Position numbers and translations under genes: made by a program. Under the pieces are notes generated by a model. The model made no database searches. It saw only the letters and a program-made list of their open reading frames with translations, and had not been told where the DNA came from. From Rubrivivax sp. (GTDB lineage Bacteria > Pseudomonadota > Gammaproteobacteria > Burkholderiales > Burkholderiaceae_C): 58,981 bases of DNA. This document shows positions 28,554 to 37,188 of the stretch, piece by piece. Location: positions 1 through 58,981 of the forward strand of contig JAEUPC010000034.1 in NCBI GenBank assembly GCA_016789865.1, read 5' to 3'. The stretch's first letter is position 1. Every line of letters begins with the position of its first letter.

Positions 28554-29543
28554 ATGAGCAAGTCCCGCCGTACCGTGCTGGCCCTGGCCAGCCTGTTCAC
28601 CGCCGGCACGCTGGCGTTGCTGTCGGCCGTGGCCGTGGCGCAGCAGCAGCGCCTGTTCTTCGGCATCGCCACCGGCGGCACCGGCGGCACCTACTACCCG
28701 CTGGGCGGCATGCTGGCCCAGCTCATCAGCAACAAGGCCACGGTGGGCGGGCAGAAGGTCAGCGCCACCGCCGAGGCCGCGGGCGCCTCGGTGGGCAATG
28801 CGCGCCTGCTGGGCAACAAGGAAATCGAGTCGGCCTTCGTCGCCGCCGACATCCTCGATGCGGCCTTCAACGGCACGGGCCAGTTCAACGCCGGCGCGCT
28901 GAAGAACCTGCGTGCGCTCGGCGCGCTGTACCCCGAGACGGTGCAGCTCATCACCCGCGCCGACTCGGGCATCAACAGCGTGCGCGACCTCAAGGGCAAG
29001 AGCATCAGTTCCGGCGCACCGGGCTCGGGCCAGTACCAGCTGCTCACCGACTTGCTGCGCGTGCACGGCATGAGCCGCACCGACGTGAAGGAGGACTCCA
29101 GCTCGTTCACTCAGGCAGTGGACAAGATCAAGGACGGCAACCTGCACGCCACGCTCATCACCGCCGGCGTGCCGACCGCGGCCGTCACCGACTTCGCGCA
29201 AAGCCACGCGCTGAAGGTGATCGCGCTTTCCGGCCCCGAAATCGCCGAGTTGCGCAAGCAGCAGCCCTTCTACGCCGAAGTGCCGCTGCCGGCCAACACC
29301 TACAAGGGCCAGACGGCCGCCGTGCCCACGCTGGCGGTGATGGCGGTGTGGGCCACGCACGAAGCCTTGCCAGAACCGGTCGCCTACGAGGTGACCAAGG
29401 CGCTGTACGAGAACACGGCCATCATGGGCCAGGTGCATGTGCAGGGCAAGAACATCACGCTGGCCACGGCCACCGCGGTGGGCACGGCGCCGCTGCACCC
29501 CGGGGCGGCGCGCTACTTCAAGGAGAAGGGTGTCCTGAAGTGA
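28554..29543 (+). CDS. TAXI-family TRAP transporter solute-binding protein
   Basis: This periplasmic binding protein of the TAXI (TRAP-associated extracytoplasmic immunogenic) type has 329 residues. The signal peptide has n-region MSKSRRT, a hydrophobic stretch, and a likely cut after AVAVA near residue 26. The family opening FFGIATGGTGGTYYPLGGML follows. It binds an organic acid or amino acid and hands it to the fused TRAP permease (32390-34627). Its stop overlaps the start of the DUF1850 gene (GTGA). The permease, which usually follows next, is displaced by three unrelated genes. Confidence 0.94.
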   Translation: MSKSRRTVLALASLFTAGTLALLSAVAVAQQQRLFFGIATGGTGGTYYPLGGMLAQLISNKATVGGQKVSATAEAAGASVGNARLLGNKEIESAFVAADILDAAFNGTGQFNAGALKNLRALGALYPETVQLITRADSGINSVRDLKGKSISSGAPGSGQYQLLTDLLRVHGMSRTDVKEDSSSFTQAVDKIKDGNLHATLITAGVPTAAVTDFAQSHALKVIALSGPEIAELRKQQPFYAEVPLPANTYKGQTAAVPTLAVMAVWATHEALPEPVAYEVTKALYENTAIMGQVHVQGKNITLATATAVGTAPLHPGAARYFKEKGVLK

Positions 29544-30007
29544 GCCGGCAGCGCCTGCGCCGGGCTGCCGCGGCGGTGCTCGCCTGCGGCGCGGCCGCAG
29601 GCAGCGCCCAGGCGTGCGAGCTGCGCGCCTTCGAGCACCGCAGTGGCCGCGAGGTGCTGCGCGCGCCGCTGGCCGCCGGTGCGGCGCCGGAGCTTCGCGT
29701 GAGCTTCGTGCACTCCGTGCTGGCCACCCCGGTAGAAGACCGCTACCTGTGGCGCGATGGAGCCTGGCTGTTGGTGGAAGAGCGCTTCCAGGGCGAAGGC
29801 TACGGCCTGCCGCACGCCGCGGGCCCCGGCGAGCGGCTGGAGCGCACCGAGAGCGGATGGCGGCTCGTGCTCGAACGGCCGGTGGTGCCGCTGGTCGTGC
29901 GGCCGCTGCTCGCGCAACGCATGAGTCTCACGCTCGATGGCGGGCGCAGCTGGCTGCTGGGTGTGCTGACCGCGCACGCGGTGGAGCTGCGCGCCGAAGG
30001 CTGCTGA
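29540..30007 (+). CDS. DUF1850 family protein
   Basis: This small exported protein of 155 residues, DUF1850, commonly sits beside TAXI-TRAP transporters. The signal-peptide-like N-terminus VSRQRLRRAAAAVLACG is followed by a beta-rich body: LRVSFVHSVLATPVEDRYLW with the conserved HSV segment, VEERFQGEGYGLP, and VPLVVRPLLAQRMSLTLDGG. Its start is GTG at 29540, overlapping the TAXI stop by four bases. Function is not known; association suggests a part in the transporter's assembly or binding. No intact permease lies directly downstream, which is unusual. Confidence 0.88.
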   Translation: MSRQRLRRAAAAVLACGAAAGSAQACELRAFEHRSGREVLRAPLAAGAAPELRVSFVHSVLATPVEDRYLWRDGAWLLVEERFQGEGYGLPHAAGPGERLERTESGWRLVLERPVVPLVVRPLLAQRMSLTLDGGRSWLLGVLTAHAVELRAEGC

Positions 30008-30139
30008 GCGGGCCGCGTCACTGGCGGCCCAGCTTGCGGCCCGGCGGTGTGACGGCGGTGTGACGGCGCAGCCGGCGCGCTGCGTGCCTCGATCAACACA
30101 TGCGTATCGCGCCGCCGCGCCGCGCTGCGGCCTTGCCCG

Positions 30140-30167
30140 GCGGCTCGCGCATCCGCAGGTGAGCCGC
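30140..30167. other. Perfect hairpin in the leader of the HupE-like gene
   Basis: GCGGCTC (30140-30146) pairs with GAGCCGC (30161-30167) around a 14-base loop, within the 218-bp gap between DUF1850 and hupE. It has no T-run, so it is not a simple terminator. The same gap has an 11-bp direct duplication GGCGGTGTGAC around 30042-30064. A metal-dependent leader control is possible but I see no known riboswitch motif. Confidence 0.35.
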
Positions 30168-30225
30168 TCGCGTATGCTGCGCTTGGCGGCCTGACTCCAC
30201 GCGACCTCCGATGCAAGTCTTCCCA

Positions 30226-30843
30226 ATGAACCCTCTTACCGCGGCTGGCGCGTGGCGGCGCCTTCGGCGCTGCGCGGCGGCGTTGCTGGCCGGCCTGGCC
30301 GCGGCGGGTGCGGCTTTCGCCCACGAAGCCAGCGGTCCGGCTGGCGGCTTTCTCAGCGGCTTTCTGCACCCGCTGGCCGGCCCTGACCACGTGGTGGCGA
30401 TGGTGGCCGTGGGCCTGTGGGGTGCGTTCCTCGGGCGGCCGGCGCTGTGGCTGCTGCCGGTGGTGTTCCCGCTGGTGATGGCCGCGGGCGGCGCGGCCGG
30501 CGTGCTGGGCATGCCGCTGCCGGGCGTGGAGGTGGGCATCGCGCTGTCGGCCATCGCGCTGGGCGGCGCGGTGGCCGCGGGCTGGCGCGCGCCGCTGGCG
30601 CTGGCGGCCGTGATGGTGGCGGCGTTCGCCGTGTTCCACGGCCATGCGCATGGCACCGAGCTGCCGCAGGCCGCCGACCCGATCACCTACAGCCTGGGCT
30701 TTGTGGTCGCCACCGGCTTGCTGCACCTGTGCGGCATCGCTTTCGGTGAGCTCACCCGCTTTCCGTGGGGCGGCAAGGCGGTGCGCGGGCTCGGTGCGCT
30801 CATCGCGGTGGTGGGGGCGGGCTTCCTGGCGCGCGCCCTTTGA
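30226..30843 (+). CDS. HupE/UreJ family nickel/cobalt permease-like protein
   Basis: This 205-residue inner-membrane protein of the HupE/UreJ family is associated with nickel or cobalt uptake for hydrogenase and urease. It has a signal peptide (cut after AAFA near residue 28 in front of HEASG). The first family motif HPLAGPDHVVAMVAVGLWGA lies around residues 45-64. FAVFHGHAHGTEL supplies the second His-rich membrane motif, and six or so hydrophobic segments follow in order. ATG 30211 is an alternative start. It is first in a three-gene cassette with short or overlapping gaps (TTGA to the next gene). No urease or hydrogenase gene is in the window. Confidence 0.9.
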   Translation: MNPLTAAGAWRRLRRCAAALLAGLAAAGAAFAHEASGPAGGFLSGFLHPLAGPDHVVAMVAVGLWGAFLGRPALWLLPVVFPLVMAAGGAAGVLGMPLPGVEVGIALSAIALGGAVAAGWRAPLALAAVMVAAFAVFHGHAHGTELPQAADPITYSLGFVVATGLLHLCGIAFGELTRFPWGGKAVRGLGALIAVVGAGFLARAL

Positions 30844-31412
30844 ATTCGGCGCCCGTGGTCGACCCCGGCTTCTTCGAGGGCCTTGTGCAACCCGTGCGCG
30901 AAGCCGGCATGCTGATGCCGCTGCTGGCGACGGCGTTGTTCGTCGGGCAGCAATGGGGCGCGCAGCCCGCGGCGGCCGGCGCGGCTCGTGCGGTGTACCC
31001 GGCGTGGGCGGCGTTCGCCCTGTCGCTGGGCGTGGCGCTGGTGTTGTCGCTGACCGATGCGTTGCCGCTGTCGCGTGTGCCGTGGCCCAGCCTGGTGGCC
31101 GCGGCACTGGGGGGCCTCACGGTGGCGGTCGGGCGCACTTGGGGCGCGCCGGTGTTCGCCGTGCTGGCGGCGGTGCTGGGCGCCGGGGTGGGGCTGGCTG
31201 CCGTGCCACCGCCCGCCGCAGCCTCGGCGACGGCGATGCCCTGGGCGCTGGCCGGCGGCGTCTTCGTGGGCGCGCTGGCCGGGGCGCTGGCCGGTGCGGC
31301 GCTGGTGCGCCCGCTGCGGTGGGCCTGGGCACGCGTGGGCGTGCGGGTGCTGGCCTCGTGGGTCGCGGCGGCGTCCCTGATCGTGCTGGCGTTGAGCATC
31401 GCGCGGGGGTGA
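30840..31412 (+). CDS. Small integral membrane protein of unknown function in the HupE cassette
   Basis: This 190-residue protein is almost wholly hydrophobic with about five predicted membrane segments. It begins LNSAPVVDPGFFEGLVQPVR, then LMPLLATALFVGQQWG. It starts with TTG at 30840 overlapping the hupE stop (TTGA), or GTG at 30855, and ends one base before the DUF4198 GTG. I do not recognise a family by sequence. The opening helix with GQQWGA, and its location, resemble the second membrane protein that occurs beside HupE/UreJ permeases, so a metal-transport partner is a fair guess. Confidence 0.75.
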   Translation: MNSAPVVDPGFFEGLVQPVREAGMLMPLLATALFVGQQWGAQPAAAGAARAVYPAWAAFALSLGVALVLSLTDALPLSRVPWPSLVAAALGGLTVAVGRTWGAPVFAVLAAVLGAGVGLAAVPPPAAASATAMPWALAGGVFVGALAGALAGAALVRPLRWAWARVGVRVLASWVAAASLIVLALSIARG

Positions 31413-31413
31413 C

Positions 31414-32283
31414 GTGAGCGCGCGGTGGATGAACCTGCTGTCGGCGGTGCGGCGCGTGCGCGCACACGCGCGCGCAACGGCGGCGGCGCTTGCGGCACCC
31501 GTGGGTGCCGTGGCGATGGCGGCGCTGACCGCCGCACCGGCGCTCGCGCACGACACCTGGTTCGAGCGCGTCGAGGCCGGCGAGCGGGCCGCTGCGCAGC
31601 CGCTGCAACTGGCGCTGGGCACCGGCACCCACTACCCGCGCTATGAAGACCCGGTGCAGCCGAAGTACCTGGCGCACCTGGCCTGCGTCGATGGTCAAGG
31701 CACGGCCTACAAGACCGAGCCCGCACGGGCGGGCCGCCGCCACACGGTGGTGCGCGTGCCGGGGCTCGATGCCGCGGCCTTCAGCTGCGTGGCGCGCCTG
31801 CACAGCTTCGAGATCGAACTCACGCCGGCGCTGGTCGATGTGTACTTCGAGGAAATCCGCGCCGGCGATGCGTTGCGCGCGGTGCTCTCGCGCCAGCGCG
31901 CACAGGGCCAACCGTTCGAGGAGCGCTACCTCAAGGTGGCACGCATCGAAGGCCTGGTGGCGCCTGCCCGCCCCCAGAGCGCCGAGCGCCAGCCGCTGGA
32001 CGTGCTGCGGGTGGCCCCGGGTGGCGTGCTGAAGGCCGGGGCTGAAGCCGTGTTCGAAGTGCAGCGCGACGGCAAGCCGCTGGCCGACCAGCCCGTGCAG
32101 TTGCTGAACGACGCGGCCCCGGCGGGCCTGTGGGCACGCACCGATGCCGCCGGCCGCATCACGATCCGGCTGCCGTTGCCCGGCCGCTGGCTGCTGCGCG
32201 GCGTGGATCTGCGCCCGCCGGCCAGCGAGGGCGCGCGCTGGGAAAGCCGCTTCATCGCCTACACCTTCGAGGTGGCGCGCTGA
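31414..32283 (+). CDS. DUF4198 domain protein (periplasmic, metal-uptake-type)
   Basis: This exported 289-residue protein has a long n-region and a signal peptide cut after ALA near residue 45, ahead of HDTWFERVE, a His-containing N-terminus typical for the DUF4198 family near nickel/cobalt systems. TGTHYPRYEDPVQPKYLA follows, and the second half (GVLKAGAEAVFEVQRDGKPL) looks like a beta-sandwich domain. DUF4198 members are proposed periplasmic metal-binding or uptake proteins. The start is GTG at 31414. It closes the hupE cassette, and the fused TRAP permease starts about 100 bp later. Confidence 0.85.
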   Translation: MSARWMNLLSAVRRVRAHARATAAALAAPVGAVAMAALTAAPALAHDTWFERVEAGERAAAQPLQLALGTGTHYPRYEDPVQPKYLAHLACVDGQGTAYKTEPARAGRRHTVVRVPGLDAAAFSCVARLHSFEIELTPALVDVYFEEIRAGDALRAVLSRQRAQGQPFEERYLKVARIEGLVAPARPQSAERQPLDVLRVAPGGVLKAGAEAVFEVQRDGKPLADQPVQLLNDAAPAGLWARTDAAGRITIRLPLPGRWLLRGVDLRPPASEGARWESRFIAYTFEVAR

Positions 32284-32389
32284 GCCTCTGAGCCGGCCTG
32301 TGCCGGCAGGCCCTGGGCCGCGGCGCGGCCGCCACCGGGACTTGCCCTGAACCTCGCGGCCGGCGGCGGGCCCGAGAATGCCGCGCTGC

Positions 32390-34627
32390 ATGAGCGCCGC
32401 CGCACCGCCTGAACCGCACAAGCCCCAGGACGAAGTCGACCGCCTGATCGAGCAGTTCGACCCCGAGTCGAACTTCCGCCGGCTGGTGGGCGTGTCGGCC
32501 GGCGTCGTCACGGTCATCGCGGTCGCGCTGTCGGGCTGGCACTACTACACCGCCGGCTTCGGGCTGCACAACGAGATCGCGCACCGTGCCATTCACCTGT
32601 CGGTGGTGCTGGGGCTGGTGTTCCTCGTCTTCCCGCGTCAGCGTCGGCTGCCGGGGCCGTGGGAATGGGTGGTGTCGGCGGGGCTGGGCGCCTTCTACCT
32701 GCTGCTCGGCTGGGGCTTGCTGGAGGCGTTCAACGAGCCGGTGCCCTCTGCGGCGAAGCTCGCCTTCGTCGGCGTGCTGCTGGCCATCGCGGCGCTGGCG
32801 CTGCCGTTCAAGGTGTACGACGGCAGCCACCGCCACATCCCGGGGCGTGACTGGATCTTCGCGGCGCTGGCCGCGAGCTTCTCGCTGTATCTGCTGGTCT
32901 TCTTCGACGGCATCTTCATCCAGCGCCCGGGGCAGCATACGCCCGTCGACCTGATGTTCGGCGTCATCGCCATCGCGATGGTGCTGGAGGCGACGCGCCG
33001 CACGATGGGCATCTTCCTGCCGCTGCTGGCGGTGGTGGTGGTGCTGTACGGCCTGTTCGGCCCCTACCTGCCCGGCGGCCTGGCGCACCGCGGCTACAGC
33101 GTGCCGCGCGTGGTGGCGCATCTGTACAAGGGCACCGAAGGCATCTACGGCATTCCGGTGGGCGTGGTGGCGACCTTCGTCTTCCACTTCGTGCTGTTCG
33201 GCATCATGGCCCAGCTCACGGGCCTGGGGCAGCTGTTCGTGAACCTGGCCACCATCGCCGCCGGGCGCTTTGCCGGCGGGCCGGCCAAGGTGAGCGTGGT
33301 GAGCTCGGGCCTGTTCGGCATGATCAGCGGCAGCGCGATTGCCAACACCGTGACCACCGGCGTGATGACGATCCCGCTGATGAAGCGGGTGGGCTTCTCG
33401 CCGCGCTTTGCCGGCGCGGTGGAAGCGAGTGCTTCGTGCGGCGGCCAGGTCACGCCGCCCATCATGGGCGCGGCCGCCTTCATCATGGCCGAGACGCTGG
33501 GCATGCCCTACAACCAGCTGATCCTGATTGCCATCGTGCCGGCGGCGCTGCACTACTTCGCCATCCTGTACATGGTGCACCTGGAGGCGAAACGGCTGAA
33601 GCTGGCCGGCATGCCGCCCGAGGAGATTCCGTCGCTGGCGTTCGTGCTGAAGAGCTCGTGGCACCTGTTCATCCCGCTGGGGGTGATGGTGACGCTGCTG
33701 CTGATGCAGTACACGCCTTTCCTCGCGGCGTTCTGGGGCATCACGCTGACGGTGGCCTGCTCGTGGATTCCGAAGCTGCTGGGCAGGTTCGGCGCCGGCA
33801 TGGTGGGCCTGGCGATCACGCCGCGCGCGCTGGTGCAGGGCTTCGAGATGGGCGCCAAGAGTGCGCTGGGCATCGGCGCGGCCTGCGCTTGCGTGGGCTT
33901 CGTGCTGGGCATCACCACGCTCACCGGCATGGGCTTCAAGTTCAGCGCCTTCGTGCTCGACCTGTCGGGGGTGGCGGCGCAGGCCGTGGTGGCGGTGGAC
34001 GCCTTCAAGTGGTTTCAGCCCAAGGACGTGACGATCCTGTTCGGTCTGCTGTTCACCGCCGTCGCCTGCATCATCATGGGCAGCGGCGTGCCGACCACGC
34101 CCACCTACATCATCCTGGCCAGCATCGTGGCGCCGGCGCTGGCGCAACTGGGCGTGCCGCAGCTGGCCACGCACTTCTTCGTCTTCTACTACGGCGTGCT
34201 GGCCGACGTGACGCCGCCGGTGGCGCTGGCCGCGTTTGCCGCCGCCGGCATTGCGCGCAGCGAGCCCATGCGCACCGGCATGACGGCGTTCCGCCTGAGC
34301 ATGGGCAAGGCGCTGGTGCCGTTTGCCTTTGTCTACGCGCCGGCACTGCTGTTCGTGCAGTTCACCTGGCTGCAGTTCGGCGTCGCGCTGGTGGCGGCGG
34401 TGGTGGCCATCATGGGGCTGGGCGCGGCGTACACCGGGCACTTCGGCGGGCGGCCCATCGGGCGCGCGGCATTCTGGGCGCTGAACGGGCTGTCGCTCGC
34501 GCTGGTGTTCGCCGATCCGGAGGTGACTGCCGTGGCCGCGCCGCTGGTGCTGGCCATCCTCGCCTGGCATGCACGCCGCGGCAACCCTGCGCCGACGCAG
34601 TCGGTTGCACCGGGGGGAGGGGGCTGA
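32390..34627 (+). CDS. TRAP transporter fused permease (4TM/12TM)
   Basis: This large inner-membrane permease of 745 residues combines the small DctQ-type part (N-terminal about 200 residues) and the DctM-type part. The DctM family segment reads MISGSAIANTVTTGVMTIPL, then EASASCGGQVTPPIMGAAAF near residues 345-365, and a second half with MGSGVPTTPTYIIL and DVTPPVALAAFAAAGIA. It works with the TAXI binding protein (28554-29543) to import an organic acid using an ion gradient. ATG 32378 is an alternative start; 32390 matches the usual MSAAAPPEP beginning. It is cut off from its usual partners by the hupE cassette. Confidence 0.92.
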   Translation: MSAAAPPEPHKPQDEVDRLIEQFDPESNFRRLVGVSAGVVTVIAVALSGWHYYTAGFGLHNEIAHRAIHLSVVLGLVFLVFPRQRRLPGPWEWVVSAGLGAFYLLLGWGLLEAFNEPVPSAAKLAFVGVLLAIAALALPFKVYDGSHRHIPGRDWIFAALAASFSLYLLVFFDGIFIQRPGQHTPVDLMFGVIAIAMVLEATRRTMGIFLPLLAVVVVLYGLFGPYLPGGLAHRGYSVPRVVAHLYKGTEGIYGIPVGVVATFVFHFVLFGIMAQLTGLGQLFVNLATIAAGRFAGGPAKVSVVSSGLFGMISGSAIANTVTTGVMTIPLMKRVGFSPRFAGAVEASASCGGQVTPPIMGAAAFIMAETLGMPYNQLILIAIVPAALHYFAILYMVHLEAKRLKLAGMPPEEIPSLAFVLKSSWHLFIPLGVMVTLLLMQYTPFLAAFWGITLTVACSWIPKLLGRFGAGMVGLAITPRALVQGFEMGAKSALGIGAACACVGFVLGITTLTGMGFKFSAFVLDLSGVAAQAVVAVDAFKWFQPKDVTILFGLLFTAVACIIMGSGVPTTPTYIILASIVAPALAQLGVPQLATHFFVFYYGVLADVTPPVALAAFAAAGIARSEPMRTGMTAFRLSMGKALVPFAFVYAPALLFVQFTWLQFGVALVAAVVAIMGLGAAYTGHFGGRPIGRAAFWALNGLSLALVFADPEVTAVAAPLVLAILAWHARRGNPAPTQSVAPGGGG

Positions 34628-34643
34628 GCGAAAATCCGCCGCC

Positions 34644-35591
34644 ATGAGCGAGACCACCACCCAAGCCACCCAAGCCACCCAAGCCACGCAGCACGTGAAC
34701 CAGACCGTCACCGACGAACTGCGCAAGTGGATCGTCGAGCAGGCCGAGGCCGGCTGCCGCCCCGACGACGTGCTGGAAGCGATGAAGAAGGCCGGCTGGG
34801 ACGAAGAGATCGCGCTGGACGCGATGGAAGACACGCTGCGCGCCCGCCTGGACGAGCTCGGCCCGCGCAAGGGGCGGGGCTCTGCTGCCGCTGCTGCTGC
34901 CGAAGTGGCCGAGCAACTGCCGCCCGCGGTGCCGGTGCCCAACCCCGACTACGTGGAGTCGATGGGCCCGCTGGTCGATGTCGACGGCCACCCGGTGCGC
35001 GTGCTGATGAGCATGGCGGCCAGCCCGCGCGTGATGATCTTCGGCGGCCTGCTCTCCGACGAGGAGTGCGACCAGCTGGTGGCGCAGTCCCAGCCGCGGC
35101 TGGCGCGCAGCGAGACGGTGGACAACGCCACCGGCGGCAGCGAGGTGAACGCGGCCCGCACCAGCGACGGCATGTTCTTCGAGCGCGGCGAGACGGCGCT
35201 CATCGACAAGATCGAAAAGCGCATCGCCAAGCTCGTCAACTGGCCGCTGCAAAACGGCGAGGGCATCCAGATCCTGCGCTACCGCCCGGGTGCGGAGTAC
35301 AAGCCGCACCACGACTATTTCGATCCCGTCCACCCCGGCACCGCGCGCATCCTGGAACGCGGCGGCCAGCGCGTGGGCACCGTGGTGATGTACCTGAACA
35401 CGCCCGAAGGGGGCGGTGCGACCACCTTCCCCGAGGTGGGGCTGGTGGTGGCGCCGGTGAAGGGCAACGCCGTCTTCTTCAGCTACGACAAGGCGCACCC
35501 CAGCACCAAGACGCTGCACGGCGGCGCGCCGGTGACGGCCGGCGAGAAGTGGGTGGCCACGAAGTGGATGCGCGAGGGCGAGTTCAGGTGA
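34644..35591 (+). CDS. 2-oxoglutarate/Fe(II) oxygenase, prolyl 4-hydroxylase-like
   Basis: This soluble 315-residue dioxygenase belongs to the prolyl 4-hydroxylase superfamily, which hydroxylates protein prolines or related substrates. The Fe(II) triad is His222 and Asp224 (PHHDYFDP) with His292 (LHGG), and Lys302 (EKWVATKW region) is a likely 2-oxoglutarate contact. An N-terminal helical domain (about 25-70, TDELRKWIVEQAEAGCRPDD) precedes it and may form a substrate or dimer interface. Residues 6-15 are TQA repeats from a 9-bp tandem repeat. No partner substrate gene is adjacent, so the target protein is unknown. Confidence 0.92.
   Translation: MSETTTQATQATQATQHVNQTVTDELRKWIVEQAEAGCRPDDVLEAMKKAGWDEEIALDAMEDTLRARLDELGPRKGRGSAAAAAAEVAEQLPPAVPVPNPDYVESMGPLVDVDGHPVRVLMSMAASPRVMIFGGLLSDEECDQLVAQSQPRLARSETVDNATGGSEVNAARTSDGMFFERGETALIDKIEKRIAKLVNWPLQNGEGIQILRYRPGAEYKPHHDYFDPVHPGTARILERGGQRVGTVVMYLNTPEGGGATTFPEVGLVVAPVKGNAVFFSYDKAHPSTKTLHGGAPVTAGEKWVATKWMREGEFR
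34658..34687. repeat. 9-bp tandem repeat in the oxygenase N-terminus
   Basis: Three copies of ACCCAAGCC lie just after the start codon and encode TQATQATQ in the oxygenase. The repeat is in frame and lies outside the catalytic domain. Confidence 0.85.
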
Positions 35592-35682
35592 GGGCCCGGG
35601 CCTTCTTCTTGCCCGCCGCGGCCAGGCCCTAGCCGGCGGCCGGGGCTCCGAGGGCTGCGCGCGGCCGTACCGGACGGTGTGC

Positions 35683-36465
35683 ATGCGCGCGCGACGACGC
35701 ACCTTTCTCGCCGCCGCCCTGCCGCTGTTGGCTGCGCCGGCGCCGGCGCAGGCGCAAGCGCCAACCGCCGCGCTGACCATTGCCGCCGCTTCAGACTTGC
35801 GTTTCGCGCTGGACGAAGTGCTGCGGCCCTTCCGGCAGGCGCATGCCGAGGTACGCCTCGAGGTCATCTACGGCGCCAGCGGCAAGCTGGCGACGCAGGT
35901 TCGCCATGGCGCGCCGTTCGATGTCTTCCTCTCGGCCGACCGCGCCTTCGCCGACGAGCTGCAGCGCGCGGGCTTCACGGCCGGGGCGCCGCGCCTGTAC
36001 GCCATCGGCCACTTGGCGGCCTGGAGTGCCGAGGCGGCGCTGGGCCGCCTGCCGCTGGCCGAACTGGTGCGGCACCCGGCGGTGCGCCGCTTCGCCATCG
36101 CCAACCCGGAGCATGCGCCATATGGGCGGCGCGCCATGGAAGCGCTGCAATCGCAAGGCCTCGCCGACGTGGTGCGCCCCAAGCTCGTGCTCGGCGCCAA
36201 CGTCGCACAGGCCGCACAGTTCGTCGAGACGGGCGCCGCGCAGGCCGGGCTGGTGGCGCTGTCGCTGGTGCTGTCGCCTGGACTGTCGGGCAAGGGCGCG
36301 TACACGCGTGTTCCGCAGGCCTGGCACCAGCCGCTGGAGCAGGCGCTCGTGGTCACGCGCCGTGCAGCAGACAATGCACGCGCCCATGCCTTCGTTGCCT
36401 ATCTGGAAACGCCGCCGGCACGCGCCACGCTGCGCCGCTGCGGCTTCGCGCTGCCCGGCGAGTAG
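35683..36465 (+). CDS. modA: Molybdate ABC transporter substrate-binding protein
   Basis: This periplasmic molybdate-binding protein of 260 residues, first gene of a modABC operon, has a signal peptide (RRRTFLAAALPLLAAPAPAQ, cut near residue 25). It then opens with LTIAAASDLRFALDEV, the ModA start in which Ser and Asp contact the oxyanion. GASGKLATQVRHGAPFDVFL is a further family segment. ATG 35683 is chosen; GTG 35677 would add two residues. In this family the protein feeds molybdate for molybdopterin enzymes. Confidence 0.94.
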   Translation: MRARRRTFLAAALPLLAAPAPAQAQAPTAALTIAAASDLRFALDEVLRPFRQAHAEVRLEVIYGASGKLATQVRHGAPFDVFLSADRAFADELQRAGFTAGAPRLYAIGHLAAWSAEAALGRLPLAELVRHPAVRRFAIANPEHAPYGRRAMEALQSQGLADVVRPKLVLGANVAQAAQFVETGAAQAGLVALSLVLSPGLSGKGAYTRVPQAWHQPLEQALVVTRRAADNARAHAFVAYLETPPARATLRRCGFALPGE

Positions 36466-36513
36466 CACTGGCGCGCGCCGGCCTCGCGGCGGCCGCACCG
36501 CGCCGGGTTGGCC

Positions 36514-37188
36514 GTGAGCGAAGGCGACTGGCAGGCGCTGGGCGTCACGCTGCGCCTGGCGGCCACCACCACGTTCGTGCTGTTGGTGCTGGGTACGCCG
36601 CTGGCGTGGTGGCTGGCGCGCACGCGCTCGCGCGCCGCGCTGGTGGCCGAGTCGCTGGTGGCGTTGCCGCTGGTGCTGCCGCCGACGGTGCTGGGCTTCT
36701 ACCTGCTCGTGCTGCTCGGGCCGCAAGGTGCGGTGGGGCAGGCGCTGGCGGCGCTGCACCTCCCGGCGCTGGTGTTCAGCTTCTGGGGCCTGGTGCTGGC
36801 CAGCGTGATTTCCAGCCTGCCCTTCATGGTGCAGCCGCTGCGCGACGCCTTCGCCGGCGTGGGCGTGCGCATGACCGAGGTGGCCGCCACGCTGCGCGCT
36901 TCGCCGCTGGACGCGTTCTTCACGGTGGCCGTGCCGCTGGCGCGGCGCGGCTTCTTCAGCGCCATCACGCTCACCTTCGCGCACACGGTGGGCGAGTTCG
37001 GCGTCGTGCTGATGGTGGGCGGCAACATCCCCGGCGCGACACGCGTGCTGTCGATCGCCATCTACGACCACGCCGAGGCGATGAACCACGCCGCCGCGCA
37101 CGCGCTGGCCGGCGGGCTGCTGCTGGCGTCGTTCGCGGCGCTGGTGGCGTTGAACCTGCTCAACCGGCGGCGGGCAGTGCCGGCATGA
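36514..37188 (+). CDS. modB: Molybdate ABC transporter permease
   Basis: This inner-membrane permease of 224 residues is the ModB type, with about five hydrophobic helices. The family coupling loop reads EVAATLRASPLDAFFTVAVP, with further conserved segments LPLVLPPTVLGFYLLVLLG and AHTVGEFGVVLMVGGNIPG. GTG 36514 is taken as start; a TTG at 36508 also fits. It follows modA at 48 bp and overlaps modC by four bases (ATGA). Confidence 0.95.
   Translation: MSEGDWQALGVTLRLAATTTFVLLVLGTPLAWWLARTRSRAALVAESLVALPLVLPPTVLGFYLLVLLGPQGAVGQALAALHLPALVFSFWGLVLASVISSLPFMVQPLRDAFAGVGVRMTEVAATLRASPLDAFFTVAVPLARRGFFSAITLTFAHTVGEFGVVLMVGGNIPGATRVLSIAIYDHAEAMNHAAAHALAGGLLLASFAALVALNLLNRRRAVPA

Noticed and set aside
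30008-30225. Nickel-cobalt or cobalamin riboswitch before hupE
   Set aside because: A hairpin exists, but I cannot find the conserved core bases of either class by eye; a covariance-model search would decide.
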